From the NCBI GenBank assembly GCA_905221605.1, contig CAJNDS010002310.1:255001-315000 (forward strand): a DNA stretch of 60,000 nt, given 5' to 3'. This DNA comes from Symbiodinium natans (Eukaryota; Sar; Dinophyceae; Suessiales; Symbiodiniaceae). Below the pieces are notes generated by a model that was given only the letters and a program-made list of their open reading frames with translations, did not search any database and was not told the origin of the DNA. Of the stretch, positions 11,591 to 25,555 are shown in pieces. Positions within the stretch are counted from its first letter, which is position 1; each line of letters starts with the position of its first letter. Both the position numbers and the translations under genes were made by a program.

Positions 11591-11810
11591 ATTTAGGGGC
11601 TTCAAAAAACCCTTCAAGGCCTTGAGGAGTTGATTAACTTCAAAGAGCTTAAAGGTCTTAAGGGGGTTAGCTGTTTCAGCTTAGAGGCCCTAAGGGGGTT
11701 TAGGGGCTTCCAGAAGCTTAGAGGTCTGAAAGGGGTTTAGGGGTAGCAAGCCTAGAGGCCCTGCGCGGGTTTAGGGGTTTGAAAAAGCTTAAAGACCTTG
11801 GGTTTTGGGC
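11590..11810 (+). repeat. G-rich TTAGGGG/GCTTCAAAA repeat block, middle part
   Basis: Same words as 10840-11100 (GGGGTTTAGGGG, GCTTCAAAAA, CTTAAAGGTCTTAAGGGGG). The block stops where the ACGGAGCTGTA minisatellite begins and resumes after the CA tract at 12768. Confidence 0.75.
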
Positions 11811-11844
11811 GGGGCTCTACCATTTGCAGGCCTCTACTATGACA

Positions 11845-12405
11845 GAAATGCTCGCCGGTAACGGGGCTTGTAACGGAAACTGTAACGGAAAGGAGCGGAG
11901 CTGTAATGGATTTGTCGCGGAGCTGTAACGGAGCCGTATCGGAAGGCTGCAACGGAGCGCTGCCGGCTGCAACGATGCTGTAACGGAGCCGTAGCAGAAG
12001 CGCAACTTGATAACGGACCTGTAACGGAACTGTAACGGAGCTGTACAATTGAGCTGTAACGGGAGCTGTAGCGGAGCTGTAACGGAGGTGCATCGGAGCT
12101 GTAGCGGAGCTGTTTTTTTACTGAGCTGTAACGGAAGTTGCAACGGAGCTGTAGCGGAGGTGCATCGGAGCTGTAATGGAGCTGTAACGGGCTGTAACGG
12201 AAGCTGTAACGGAGCTGTAATGGAGGTGCAACGGAGCTGCAACGGAAGCTGTAACGGAAGCTGTAAAGGAGCTGTAACGGAGGTGCAGGGAGCTGTAACG
12301 GAGCTGTAACGGAGGTGCATCGGAGCTGTAACGGAGCTGCCGCGGATCTGTAACGGAAGCTGTAACGGAGGTGCAACGGAGCTGTAACGGAGCTTAGTGG
12401 AAGCT
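11845..12405 (+). repeat. GTAACGGAGCT minisatellite, about 12-bp unit
   Basis: Units such as GAGCTGTAACGG, GAAGCTGTAACGG and GAGGTGCAACGG (11-13 bp) repeat about 45 times. Point substitutions and one-base indels shift the phase between units, so reading frames across it have no meaning. Confidence 0.9.
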
Positions 12406-12764
<359 letters not shown>

Positions 12765-12767
12765 TAC

Positions 12768-12895
12768 AGTAGAGGTCTGAAAGGGGTTTGTATAGGCTTA
12801 GGGGTAGACAGCTAAGAGGCCTCAAGGGGGTTTAGGGGGCCTCAAAAAGCTTAAAGGTCTTAAGGGGGTTTAGGGGTCTCAGCTTCAAGGCCTAC
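12768..12895 (+). repeat. G-rich TTAGGGG repeat block, right part
   Basis: Resumes the family seen at 10840-11100 and 11590-11810 (GGGGTTTAGGGG, CTCAAAAAGCTTAAAGG). The ACGG minisatellite and CA tract therefore sit inside this family. Confidence 0.7.
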
Positions 12896-13825
12896 CCACG
12901 CTCTCTCTCTCTCTCCCTCGGTCTCTCCCGGTCTCTCCCGGTCTCTTTTGTGCGCATCTCAGCACATGTGTTGAGCATTCATGCTGATCTGAAATCCTAC
13001 ATTTTCCTGTTTGCCGGCGCGGGCAAATTCCTACATTCTCATAGTTCTGCAGATTACATTTTCTACCCCTCCACCTCAAGACAGAGGAGTGTTCTGGTTG
13101 CCGGTGATGAGGGTGCTACCAACAAAGTCCAACTGCTTCCATACCAGAATGCCTTTGGGCGATCCCTATGCGGGTGCTGCTCTAGGGTTTTGATTTTCCC
13201 AACTCCGACCAATGTACCCCGCATTGCTGTGGCTAGAGGGGATAGCTTGGGTTGGTAAATCTCAGGTTAATCCGCTTGTTGTGGCTTGAAGTGAATCTCA
13301 GCTTACTCAGCTTGTTGCAGCTTGGTAAATCTCAGCTTAGTAACTTAGTAAATCTCACGCGCAGGCCACTTCCTTTCAGCAGAAAGCTCAAATGCGCCGA
13401 AGTGGGTAAGCTGCGTCTGGAGGAATTGAGTGCTATAATTTATGCGACGGTGAACCGTCGTGAGGCCCGAGCCCTTCCGAAAAATAGCTTTGACTTTGCC
13501 TTTGAACAGTGTGGTGCACGGGTGCACTCCCGACTCCACATGCCGGAGCTTAGGGGAATGCGGACTGGGGCACGGCGTTTGCGCATCCGACCAACTGCCG
13601 GGGCACAACAGATGAACCAAGCAGCCCCAGTACAACTAAGGCCCATGAGGAAGTTTTTTGCATCTTCCGAAGCGGGGTCAATTTTGCCGGAGGTGACTGG
13701 GTCGGAATTCGTTTTCGATCTTTGCATGCCAGCAAGCCCACCTACCAGTGTTGTCCGGACGGACCAAAATGGGCCAACTAAACTTTCACGCGCATGTCCC
13801 ACTGAACCGCTTGCTCCAAGCGTGC
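12896..13825. other. Unassigned mostly unique sequence with stray 34-bp repeat copies
   Basis: The region 12950-13250 has an open + frame including VLVAGDEGATNKVQLLPYQ, which could be an exon but is unsupported by neighbours. About three copies of the 34-bp CTTGTTGTGGCTTGG repeat lie at 13250-13350. The region 13370-13820 is open on both strands (+ 13252-13983, - 13440-13802) without recognisable motifs; a transposon relic is possible. Confidence 0.35.
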
Positions 13826-13968
13826 AGCAGAAGAAGAAGCAGAAGAAGAAGAAGAAGAAGAAGAAGAAGAAGAAGAAGAAGAAGAAGAAGAAGAAGAAGA
13901 AGAAGAAGAAAATCAGAAGAAGAAGAAGAAGAAGAAGCAGAAGCAGAAGCAGAAGCAGAAGAACAAAA
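13826..13968 (+). repeat. AAG/GAA trinucleotide tract
   Basis: Almost pure AAG repeats from 13826 to 13935, then AAGCAG repeats. Purine on the top strand. Poly-Lys or poly-Arg frames are artefacts. Confidence 0.9.
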
Positions 13969-14279
13969 AGCAGCAGAAGATAGAGTGGGAGAGCGGGCGC
14001 GAGGGAAAAAGGAAATGTTTTTTTGCTTTTGCCTTTGCGACAGTGAGCTCGTGGTCCTTGGGCTGCCAGGAGAGGCTTTTCCGGAGCGCGCCGAAGCCAT
14101 CAAGGCTGCCAGAAAAAGTCCTCCCCCGTTGTCTCTGTATGGCTACAATATGTACATAATGCATGAGGATACATTGAAACATGTACACACAGATATTGTA
14201 GAACGAGGCAAGACAGCAAGGGATGTAGTGTGAATCTCAGGCGTGAACATCGAAGGAAAATGGCAGCCTGGTAGACGTT

Positions 14280-15215
14280 TTCCGTTCCGAGAGGCGAAGC
14301 GCCGCTTGGCAGATGCCGCGCATGCCAAGCGTCTGGAGCCTGGAGATGGTGGGAGATGGGATGAGATGGGATGAGATGGGGGCAGACTCGGCAGACTCGG
14401 CCAGATGCATCAGATTGCCTCACGGTTCTTTACCTCGTTGGACTGTTTTGGACTCAGGCGTGGCAGCTTCTGTGAAGGACCAGAAGCGCAGAAAGGAGAA
14501 AGTCAGGAGGCGAAGGACCTCAACACAACATGTGAGAGAGAGAGGAGAAAAGCAGATGGTGAACTGAGCTTTTGTAAACTGCGTGGCAGCACCAGAAATT
14601 GCAGGAAAGTGGTGCCGCTCGAAGGCCAAGCTGAAGCAGACCAAACGGCGCTGATGCAGGCCCGAAAGCTGGCTTTTCAACTGGCGCAGTTCTTGCCATT
14701 CCTCCTTGAACTCATTCATGCTCTTGGCTAGGATCGACTAGCGGCTAGGAAAGGGGGCGGGGGGGGCGGGGGGGCCGGGATGGTGATGCCGGACCTGTCG
14801 GATTCTCCGCGATGTCACATGGGCACATTGCAAAGGCTGCAAAGGCCAATGCAAAACCTGCTGAATCCCGAGGCAGACCCAGTCGCGATGAGCCTCCTTG
14901 TCGAGGATAGCAGCGTCCCAGAAGCACTTAATGGCAAAGGAGGGCACAGGGTGAAAATTCAGTGGAGATGCAAGAGAATCGAGAGAAGGAAAGGTGTGAT
15001 ATGGTGATTTCCTCGTCGCCTCGTTTCTTTGAAGGTGATGAGGGCGACTCCCCCTCCGCGGCTTCCGCGTCACAAGCGCAGTCGGATGTGGGCTTTGCTG
15101 AGGCCTCCTCGAGTACAAGCGAGCCCCGAACCGAGCCTATATCGGTTGAGTCTGACTTCTTCCGAACTCGCCTTCGTGAAAGCGGACGGCTCACCAGGCT
15201 CACCATTAGCTTGTA
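14280..15215 (+). CDS. Cluster of candidate exons, unknown product
   Basis: Three + strand pieces have protein-like composition between repeats. About 14295-14345 reads EAKRRLADAAHAKRLEPG. About 14600-14700 reads VVPLEGQAEADQTALMQ and ARKLAFQLAQFLP. About 14780-14930 reads LLNPEADPVAMSLLVEDS and VPEALNG. About 15005-15215 reads RFFEGDEGDSPSAASA, then a Ser/Glu-rich tail with PISVESDFFRTRLRE and a stop. The helical Ala/Gln/Lys-rich pieces suggest a coiled-coil region. Exon borders and the link to neighbours are not established, and no family was recognised. Confidence 0.35.
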
Positions 15216-15719
15216 AGCTAGCCGTCACTGTCGCCGGCCTCCTTCCCCCAGACCTCGACCTTGTCAAACCGTCGTTCGTCTTTCGTTTCACCAGCAGAGC
15301 TTTCGCAGAGCTCCCGGCAGAGCTTTTGCAGAGCTCATGCAGACCCCTCGCAGAGTTTTCGCAGAGCCCTCACAGAGCCCTGCGACACGTGAAAAGAAGA
15401 CCGTTCTGCAAGCGGCGGCGCGCAGGCGCCAAGCTTGGCGGCTGGCAAGAGCATGCAAGGCCAGTAGGAGGCAGCTTGGGGAGCTCACGATTCCCGTTTG
15501 TGGCTCGAGCTTTGGGGGGGCAAAGCTGTTAGCAGCAATGCAGAGGCTGCCAGGGCTGTGACCAGGGTTTGCCGCGATGCAGCCAGACCGATGCTTGCAT
15601 GTATGCTTGCTCGGAGAAGCTGGGATTGGGCAGTCTGCCTTTCTGCAATGCTACAAGCAAGTCGCCAGCCTTGCTAGCAGCGGCGCTCAAAGCAAGGACT
15701 CCAAGAGACAGAAGGAAAT

Positions 15720-15780
15720 AAAAGGGAGAGAGAGAGGGAGAGAGTAAGAGAGAGAGGGGGAGAGAGAGCGAGCTAGAGCT
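15720..15780 (+). repeat. GAGAGAG tract
   Basis: Short purine run (GGGAGAGAGAGAGGGAGAG and similar) preceding the next exon cluster. Confidence 0.7.
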
Positions 15781-15854
15781 CTCAGAACGAACAGCTGAGC
15801 TTCGGTTGTTTAAAAAAGTAGTCACAGTTAGTTGAGGGTTTCACGCAAGTGCAG

Positions 15855-17850
<1,996 letters not shown>

Positions 17851-17954
17851 ATGCCATGAAGTGCTGCGCTAAGGGCTCAGGAGGAGAAGCCGACCTGGAC
17901 GGCTGCGCCTGTGGACGGGGAGATGGACCTGCACCTTACCTTAGCTTGAGCTTT

Positions 17955-18302
17955 TGCTTCAGCTTTTTTGCTTTTTTGTTTTTTTTGCTTTTTTGCTTTT
18001 TTTGCTTGTTTGCTTTTTTGCTTTTTGCTTTTTTGCTTTTTTGCTTTTTTGCTTTTTTGCTTTTTTGCTTTTTTGCTTTTTTGCTTTTTTGCTTTTTTGC
18101 TTTTTTGCTTTTTGCTTTTTTGCTTTTTGCTTTTTTGCTTTTTGCTTTTTTGCTTTTTTGCTTTTTTGCTTTTTTGCTTTTTTGCTTTTTTGCTTTTTTG
18201 CTTTTTTGCTTTTTTGCTTTTTTGCTTTTTTGCTTTTTTGCTTTTTTGCTTTTTTGCTTTTTTGCTTTTTTGCTTTTTTGCTTTTTTGCTTTTTTGCTTT
18301 AG
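17955..18302 (+). repeat. TTTTTTGC 8-bp array, about 42 copies
   Basis: A near-perfect 8-bp unit TTTTTTGC with occasional 7-bp variants. It ends in TTTAG directly against the exon at 18303, so it supplies the pyrimidine tract of a splice acceptor. Phe/Leu/Cys-rich frames (for example 17844-18302) are artefacts. Confidence 0.95.
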
Positions 18303-18600
18303 CTTGGAGAGGCGTGAGAACTGTGGAGTGGCCGAAGCGCGCTTTCTGAGGTGGCTGCCTCATGAGACACTGACCGTGCGCGATGACCCTGTGCCTGTAA
18401 CGGAGGCGCCCACGGGACGCGCGATAGCGCAATTAATGGCTAGCCCCAAACAATCGCGACTCTTGTGGCTTGCCTTGACACAGGATCAGGTTCGGGAAGG
18501 CTTGTCGCAGCTGGGCGACACAGGAACCCGGCAACATGCCTACGTTCGGCTCAAGCCCTCAGTTGATCCCAGGGGCAGACAGAATTTCAGTTTACTTCTT
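18303..18600 (+). CDS. Exon just upstream of the LRR exons
   Basis: After the TTTTTTGC array and TTTAG, a + frame of about 100 codons reads ENCGVAEARFLRWLPHE, TLTVRDDPVPVTEAPTG, RAIAQLMASPKQSRLLW, ALTQDQVREGLSQLG and TRQHAYVRLKPSVDPRG. Composition and length are those of a real exon. A preceding piece at about 17874-17945 (AQEEKPTWTAAPVDGEMDL) may belong to the same protein. It probably joins the LRR exon at 18616, because all read the same way and the gap is short, but the exact 3' border is unresolved. No domain recognised. Confidence 0.55.
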
Positions 18601-18615
18601 TGGTGTTTGGCTCAG

Positions 18616-21234
18616 GTGTGATCTCATGGGTATGAATCTCACCTCCCTCGTCAAGATTCGGCAGTGGGAGCAACTCCAGTTTCTGAACGCTCCTTCGACT
18701 GCATCTGGAGTGACCATCCTCGAGGTGTGCTTCCCCCCCCCCCCTTCCTCCCCCTTCCCCCCCCTTTCCCACTCCGTGTCTTCGTGTCTTGTTTGTACAG
18801 TACAATTACTCTCGTTGTCTCGTTTTGTGCTGCTTTTTCCCCGAGGTGTCCAGGAATCGCTTGAGGGGCTTGGAGCCTGTCGGGGCTTTGAGACACTTGC
18901 TGCACCTGAACGCCAGCCACAATCTCTTAATCAGGACGGAAAAAACATGTGCCAGTGCGTGTCGGGGTGAGAGTCGAAACAGTGTGTGAACATGTGGGAA
19001 ATTCATTTGTCAACCGAATTTCCAATGGTGCTGACGTATGCCATCGGCCCCCCGCCTTCGCACCCTTTGGATTTGGATCCCCCAACCTGGGTTCGAGATG
19101 GGTACCAAAAAACTGTACCGAGACTCGGGAGGGCTGGACTAGGGCAACAGGGGAACCGACCAACCTCACAACAGCCCCAGGCCCTTCCTAGACACTTACC
19201 GACTTGTGCTGAGTTAGCCTTCACTTTTCATCCTTGCGCGTGCATGTATGGGTATGTCTTGAGAATCGGTACTTGCGTCTCGACATTCACCATGCCTAAC
19301 CAATCAGCAACCCCACACTCCTGCTTGGTGAGCAGAAGCATAGAAGCTGCGATGCTGCACACCAACACTCAAAAGATGCTCCTTCTGAACAAACTCGCCC
19401 CGTGTTCGGATATGACTTGCTATCCGCTCCGGTCTTGAAAACCCTCAGCTCACTGTGATTTTTCCAAGCTGTCCAAAGTTGTTGCTGCATGTGCGGACAC
19501 AGCTTGAAGCGGGCTTTTCGGCTGTGTCGGAGGTTTTCTGTCCCAGACTCACTTGGCGTGAGGAGCCAGAACTTTACAGCACCAGACGGGCTAGAGACAT
19601 GTGACATGTCCTACAACATGCTGGCCGAGCTGGGAGACTGGAAAGTTCACAGATATTTGCGCGAGCTCAATCTGCGCCAGGTGCTCAGATGGTCGCAGGT
19701 TCATTGCAACGAATTACGTGTCCGAGTGCCCCCCCCCCAACCTGTGATTCCACCATCGGCATGCAGTCTCAAGGAGGGAACTATATCAGCTGCATCGGCC
19801 ATGGGCTCATGGGCAACAAGGAGCTGCGCATGTTGGACCTTTCCGAAAACCTCATCCTGGATTTACGAAACCTGGACAACTTGGAGCTGCGCACACTCAG
19901 CCTGGCACAGAACAAGCTCAACAACTTGGAAGGCCCGCCCACCTCCCTTCCTCCGTGGGCCTCTCTTACAAGCGCTTGCTGGCTTATTGCTTGCTCTACT
20001 GTTCTATCTTTCTCATCTTTCTCTCTTCCTCTCTCTCTCTCTCCGTATGTAATCGGTGCCCTGCTAGATGAGGGTCAACAGATGGTTAGAGGTTGAATGA
20101 TGTTGAATTAGTTTGAGAGTTAGTCCCGAGTTTCGGTCTCTCTCATGTGACATGAAAGGTGTCCAGCGGCTGTCGAAGCTCCACAGCCTAGACGTGCGGC
20201 ATAACAACCTCACCACCTTGGAGGCCCTGCGTGCCCAGGACAGCTGAGAAGAGAAGAGAGCGAAAAGGGGGAAAGAGTGGGAGAGACGAACTGCTGCCGA
20301 GGACATCCCACGCTTGCGCAAGCTGCGGGTGTCGGAGAACCGGCTTTCGCAGATCAGGCGCCTGTCACAAGCCTCCCCCCAAAAGCCACCGGGCCCTTGT
20401 CACAGACTTGCAGGGAGGTCGACCAGCTGGCAGACTTCCACTTCCTCAGTGAGCTCTACCTGAACCCCAACCCTGTGTCGGCTCCTGACGTGCACTCGCC
20501 ACACGCGCATGTCCCATCTGTCCCATCTGTCCCATCTGTCCATCTGTCCCAACCCATCCGTACCCCCCTACGCGTGCCGGCACGGCAGGTCTCAACTTCC
20601 ACAGTACCGCGCTCAAGTCTTGCATCGCCTTCCACGCTTGCGCAACCTGGACTGCCAGCAGGCGGTCCCACCAGACCTTTTGGGACTTCGGGGACTTCGG
20701 CTGACTTCGGCTGACTTCTTTTCTGGGCAGGTGAGCCCCGAGGAGCGCGTGAAGACGGAGGTGATCTACGGCGCCCCGGCTCCGAGCTCGAGAGAGAGAG
20801 AGAGAGAAAGAGAGAAAGAGAGAGGGAGACAGAGGGAGGGATAGAGAGGGAGAGAGAGAGAGAAGAGAGAAAGACAGAGGGAGAGAAGAGAGAAAGAGAG
20901 AGACAAACATCGCGACCGGGATTCCTTTGGGGTCTCTTCGCTGGGTAGAAGAAGAAGAAGTGAGAAAGAGAGAGAAAGAGAGAGAAAGAGAGAGAAAGAG
21001 AGAGAAAGAGAGAGAAAGAGAGAGAAAGAGAGAGAAAGAGAGAGAAGGAGAGAGAAGGACAGGGAGTGGATGGAAGATGCCCTTTTTTGATAAAATAGCC
21101 CCATTCAACGCGAACTCGCCCCCAGAAGCTCCAGAGCATCGGTCAGCACGTTAAACCAATGCACGACTTCGGGCGGCCCTCCCGATGGGCGAGGGTTAGG
21201 TGCGCAGTAAGAAAAGAAAGACAGAAAGAAATAA

Positions 21235-21287
<53 letters not shown>

Positions 21288-21814
21288 GAAAGCAAGAAAC
21301 CGTTCACTCTAGGGAAGGCACGGTAGCGGTGTTTTCGGGGAAACTCCATGCAAACCTGCCCACAGACTCAGTCGCGCATGTATCACGCTGACCTTGGATA
21401 CCTTCTGGCCGCGCTCTGCGCGCGGGGGGGGGGGGGGGGGGGTGTTGCGCTCCCCTCAAGCCCTGTAGCAGAAGAAGAAAGCAAGGAAAAGCGAAGGAAA
21501 GAGATAGAAAGTTCAGGGAAGGCTGAGTGGGGGTGCGCCTGTGGGTATGGGGCCGATAGGGAAAGTGTCACAGGGCAGTCAGCAAAGGGTTAACAGGTCT
21601 CAAGGGCGAGGTCTGTGCCCAGATAAGGGGACCGGCGTGGGGCTCAGGGCGTTTAGTTCGTTACTAAGGACACCTGCCAGTATCAAGGAGCGGCCGAATA
21701 CAGGGCCGGGCGTGGACGCCCGCAGGTTAGCCCCCCAAGCCCCAAGAAAGAAAGAAAGAGAAGGAGAGAGAAAGAGATAGATGGAGAGTGATGGAGGGAG
21801 ATGGACAGAGAGAT

Positions 21815-21846
<32 letters not shown>

Positions 21847-22520
21847 CAGAGCGATATGTCCTTCACCAAACCCCCATTTCACACCGACTAGCTCGATGAA
21901 GCGTGCCCCTTGAACCGACCTCCTCCAGGGAGGTCGTGCGGGCTCAAGCAAGCAAGCAAGAGAGAGAGCGATACCTGGTGGTTAAGTGGTGAAGTGCTTG
22001 AGGGGGACTGGGGGCTTCTTGTTGGGGGGCTACTCTGGACTGAACTACAGGTGGTCGGTAAGGGAATGAATGAACGTGTCCTGTGAGGGTGACGGAAACA
22101 AGGGCGAACGAGGTCTCACGAGGCGAAGGATTAGTGCGGGTCGGAGGTGAAGGTGGAATACGAGGGTCATGTCGACAATCGCCACGAGACTGTTGTCCCC
22201 AAAGCTGACGTCTGAGTTGCCCCTCAGAGACAAGAAAGAGAAAAGGAAAGAAAGGAGGAAACAGCCTATGAGAGAAGAACAGAAATCGGGGCGAGAGGGT
22301 GAGGCTCACGTGCGTTCTCTCATTTCTGCTCGCCTTTCTTCGCCTCAATCTCGTGTCTGGGCCTTCAAAGATCTCAAATCTCAAGTCTCTTTGTCTCTTT
22401 TCAATAGGTTGCCATCTCTTCTCGTTTGCTCTCAGGCGCAGACGTGGAGACGCGGCAGGAGATCTTTGAGCAACTTCTGCCGGAAGAGACCTTTGTGGAT
22501 CGGCGGCTTATGACGCAGGA
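18616..22520 (+). CDS. Leucine-rich-repeat protein, ten LRR exons plus C-cap exon (LRRC9-like?)
   Basis: Exons placed by frame and LRR periodicity: 18616-18724, 18846-18934, 19563-19675, 19774-19933, 20159-20238, 20302-20357, 20414-20474, 20605-20661, 20731-20770, 22436-about 22517. Joined, they give repeats such as LEVSRNRLRGLEPVGALRHL, LHLNASHNLLI, LETCDMSYNMLAELGDW, ELNLRGNYISCIGHGL, LRMLDLSENLILDLRNLDN, RTLSLAQNKLNNLEGVQRL, LHSLDVRHNNLTTLEALRA, IPRLRKLRVSENRLSQI and FHFLSELYLNPNPYRAQVL. They end in the LRR cap HRLPRLRNLDCQQVSPEERV and GADVETRQEIFEQLLPEETF. The cap (YR..V..LP.L..LD..V.PEE) is the usual end of LRR blocks in cilium/axoneme-type LRR proteins; LRRC9 is a guess. Donors are GT, GA, GC, GC, GA, GC, GT, GC, GC in order. 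The 20771-22435 intron is 1665 bp and filled with GA arrays. The 5' part and stop are not fixed. Confidence 0.82.
20785..21070 (+). repeat. GAGAGAAA/GAGA purine array in an LRR-gene intron
   Basis: AGAGAGAA and AGAGAGAGAC units occur in two sub-blocks (20785-20910 and 20945-21062), inside the long GC-AG intron. A further GA run lies at 21236-21285, and GA/GAGATA runs at 21740-21850. Confidence 0.9.
21422..21446 (+). repeat. Poly-G run
   Basis: About 20 consecutive G followed by GTGTTG. It lies inside the long intron of the LRR gene. Confidence 0.85.
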
Positions 22521-22945
22521 AAGGGCTGCACTCATGTGGGGGGGAGAGAGTGCCGGAGAGAGCATGGCCCTGCCAACCTAGATTGCCACGAAATGTGCGT
22601 TTGCATCAAAAGGCGACGTGCACCCACGCGCACAGACGACAATGCATTTACGACCGCCAACAGCAACAACAGCAACAACCTCTCCAGCTTCAAGAGTCAG
22701 AGGATGCTCACGTACCCTGGGCGGCTGCACATGCCGCTAAAAGATCCCAAAACTTCTCGCTTTTTGAGTGTGGGAGACACGTGGGCCCCTTAAGCAGTTC
22801 CCGGCTAGTTCCCTCGCTGCGTTCCTGACACCGTTCCTGGCGGCGCGTGCTCCGCGTAAGGCGTAAGCATGCATCGATTGAAGATTCGGGGAGCAAGTGC
22901 TACCATCCTAAAGCACTGAACTCCGATATCTCAGAGAATGAAGAG

Positions 22946-24903
22946 GAGCTGATTGCCCAGATGGAAATGGAGCAGTTCGGCAGCAACGGCGACGCCGGGC
23001 CATTCGGGCACGAGTCGGTCATCGGACCAACCTTCGGAGATCCCCCCAGGAGTCTGCTCTCTGCTCTCCTCTCTGCTCTCCTCTCTGCTCTCCCCTCCTC
23101 CCTGCTCTCCTCTCTCCTCTGCGTCTCGAAGGAAAATCTCCTTCTCTTTCCAGTCAGGACGCGTCTGCAGCACGCCAAGTTCCGACAGCGAGTGGAGCTG
23201 ACCCGGAACGGCGGGACCCCGGAGGCGGTGTGAGTGGGCGCGTGGGTCTGTGTGTCTGTGTGTCTGTGTCTGCTCTGTGTGAAGTTCATATATGATTGCA
23301 GGGTGTCGCGGACTTCTCCAATTACCCGGCCCTGTACCACTCCACGTCGGCCTTTGATGAAGACCTGCGTGAGATTCTCGAGGCGCACCCGGCAAACCCA
23401 AGGGCTGACTCCGGCAACTGCTTGTTACACACGATTCCACCGAGAACGTGTTCATGTTCCGATGTTTTCAGTGTTCGTGTTTCCGTCGGTTGCGTTCACT
23501 GAGATGCAGAGCTGCCTTGCAGGCCGTTGCTGAAGGAGGCTGTGAGGAGCTCGTGTTGGGGGAAGCGCAGATCACCCCGCAAGGCAAGGCAGATTTTGCA
23601 AAGCTGCACCAGGGGGCGGGGGGAACCGCGCAATCGTGCGGACACATGCAACAAGCAGCTTGAAGTCGATGTACGTTGTGTTGGATTTGGCCTGCATGTG
23701 TCGTCGTCGTTTCTGTGGACCTTGGGAATTATTCTCATCTTTTCCGTTCCCAATTCGCGACTCAAGAAAACCTCGTCGGGCGGCAGTACCATACTACCAG
23801 GTATCCTTTTTTTTTTTTCTCTCCTACTTTGTGTGCAAATGCTTAAGAGTCGCTCCGCATGCGAACTGCATTTTGCCGAGCGAACAGGAAGCAGCGCCGT
23901 TTGCACGGAGAACAAGGTCAGCATACTTCTAAACTTCTAAACCAAATGTATTGGCTTCAGAAAGCTCCAGTTTCAAGAAACGAACCTTGGCTGTGTCGTG
24001 CGGAATTGTTCCGATTTCACTGGCACTTTGCCAAGAACCCCAGTGACAAACTTCAGAAACCAGCAGAAATTGCGGCTGTGTTGTGCGAACTAATTCACGC
24101 AAATTCCCCCGTGCAAATTGTTTTCCTGCACGCTTCTTCAGTTTCTGATTGCAGGCTGCCGGGAATGGGTTGAGGATGCTTTCGTATTGTTTCCACGTGC
24201 TGTCGCATGGGATATTTGTGTTGGATTCCTGCTTTATATTTTTGCTTTTGTGGCGGGCCAAGTTCTTGTTGAACCGAACTTTTTGCCTGATGCAAGCCCT
24301 TCAGCGTATTTCTGAGATTCTGGTCTCTGACAGTAACAATGCAAAGACTGTCCGAGCTAGATGCTCTGCTTCCCTGATCCAGTTCGTGTTTCAAATGGCA
24401 ATCTGCTTGAGCGACGTGCTTGCAGAGATCGCGTGCGCATGGGGTTGCGCTTTCTGTTTGTCTTCACCAAAAGCACAGTTGGATGTCTTGGACTAGCGCG
24501 AGGCATTCGGGAGATCATTGCATTTATGCAAGACACGCCTTGCAGATTGTGCCGGGTCCCAAGTTGAAAAGAGAGTTATATTCGGGTGAGACTCAAACGG
24601 GTCACTTTCTGCGGGGAAAGCGCGAGAGCGAAAGCAAGAGGGAGAGAGAGAGATAGAGAGAAAACAACAGCGGGGGGGACTGTCTTTCCACATGCCCGTG
24701 TAGGATGTCCCCGTATACACCCCATTTTCTGACAGAAAGCCCTGCACCAGCAGTGGCTGCGAACAGCGCGGCCCACACCACAGACTGACGCTTGGGACTT
24801 GCGCGCCCCTAGGGGCAGCTCTCCCTCCGGGGGGGGGCTTAAGGGTGGAGAGAGAGAGAGAGAGCCAAGGGGCAGCCTCCCTCCGGGTGGGGGTTATGCG
24901 TGT

Positions 24904-24939
<36 letters not shown>

Positions 24940-25470
24940 ATAAACAAACAAAAAGAAACAACAGCGAGGGAGTGAGTCCAAGGCTTCATCAACCTTTCGG
25001 GCTGCTCCTCCGCTGCGCTGCTGGGGGTGGGGTCCTCAGGTCCCAGGGCATCACCCCCGCCGGTACTTGGTCAGGAATCACGCTAATCCGCTGACGCACT
25101 TTGTCAGGCTGAGCTGCTCAAGTCCTTCCCGTTGGACCGTGGCTGCAGCATCGAGCTCGAGAACTGCGGCCTGGCGGACTCGACGGTGGCCCGCTTGAGG
25201 CCGCTTCTTTTGCAGACATCTTTTGTTGCATTGTTTTTTGTTGTGTTTCTGTGTTGCGTCGCACCTCAGGGATCTTCAGGGTATCTGGTGCAGGTCTAGC
25301 AAGTCTAGCATAGACGAAATGCGGCGAAAGTTCTCCCAGGAACAAATCGGAAGAAGCTTCCAGAGCCCTCGCGCGAGCGGTGGCGGAGCGGCAGCGCATC
25401 GAACAGCGCGTGGCAGAGCACTGGGAGATGCAGGACCGCAGCTGCTCCGGGGGGTCAGAGCCTTGCAAAA
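22946..25470 (+). CDS. C-terminal exon candidates of the LRR gene
   Basis: Further + strand exons follow the LRR cap. About 22946-23010 reads ELIAQMEMEQFGSNGDAG; a GA donor near 22518 and acceptor GAAGAG would join them in phase 0. 23157-23229 reads RLQHAKFRQRVELTRNG. 23302-23402 reads VADFSNYPALYHSTSAFDED and LREILEAHP. 23521-23610 reads AVAEGGCEELVLGEAQ and ITPQGKADFAKLHQ. About 25109-25200 reads AELLKSFPLDRGCSIELENC and GLADSTVARLR. About 25370-25440 reads AVAERQRIEQRVAEHWEMQD. Phrases such as CEELVLGEAQI and SIELENCGLADSTV look like RNI-type leucine-rich repeats. Whether all belong to one transcript is inference. Confidence 0.5.
23232..23280 (+). repeat. GTGTCT short tandem
   Basis: TGTGTCTGTGTGTCTGTGTC type run at the start of an intron. 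Confidence 0.6.
23925..25090. other. Intron-like stretch without supported exon
   Basis: Between the exon ending near 23610 and the one at 25109 several frames are open (for example 24149-24496 +) but none shows convincing conservation or borders. GA runs lie at 24640-24665, 24848-24865 and 24905-24935, and a poly-G of 7 at 24831. Confidence 0.35.
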
Positions 25471-25555
25471 AGGGACAGAGAGAGCGAGGTGCATCACTCT
25501 AGACAATCACTCTCATCTCGAGGACGATCGCATAGCCGGAAGGCAGAGAACAAAA

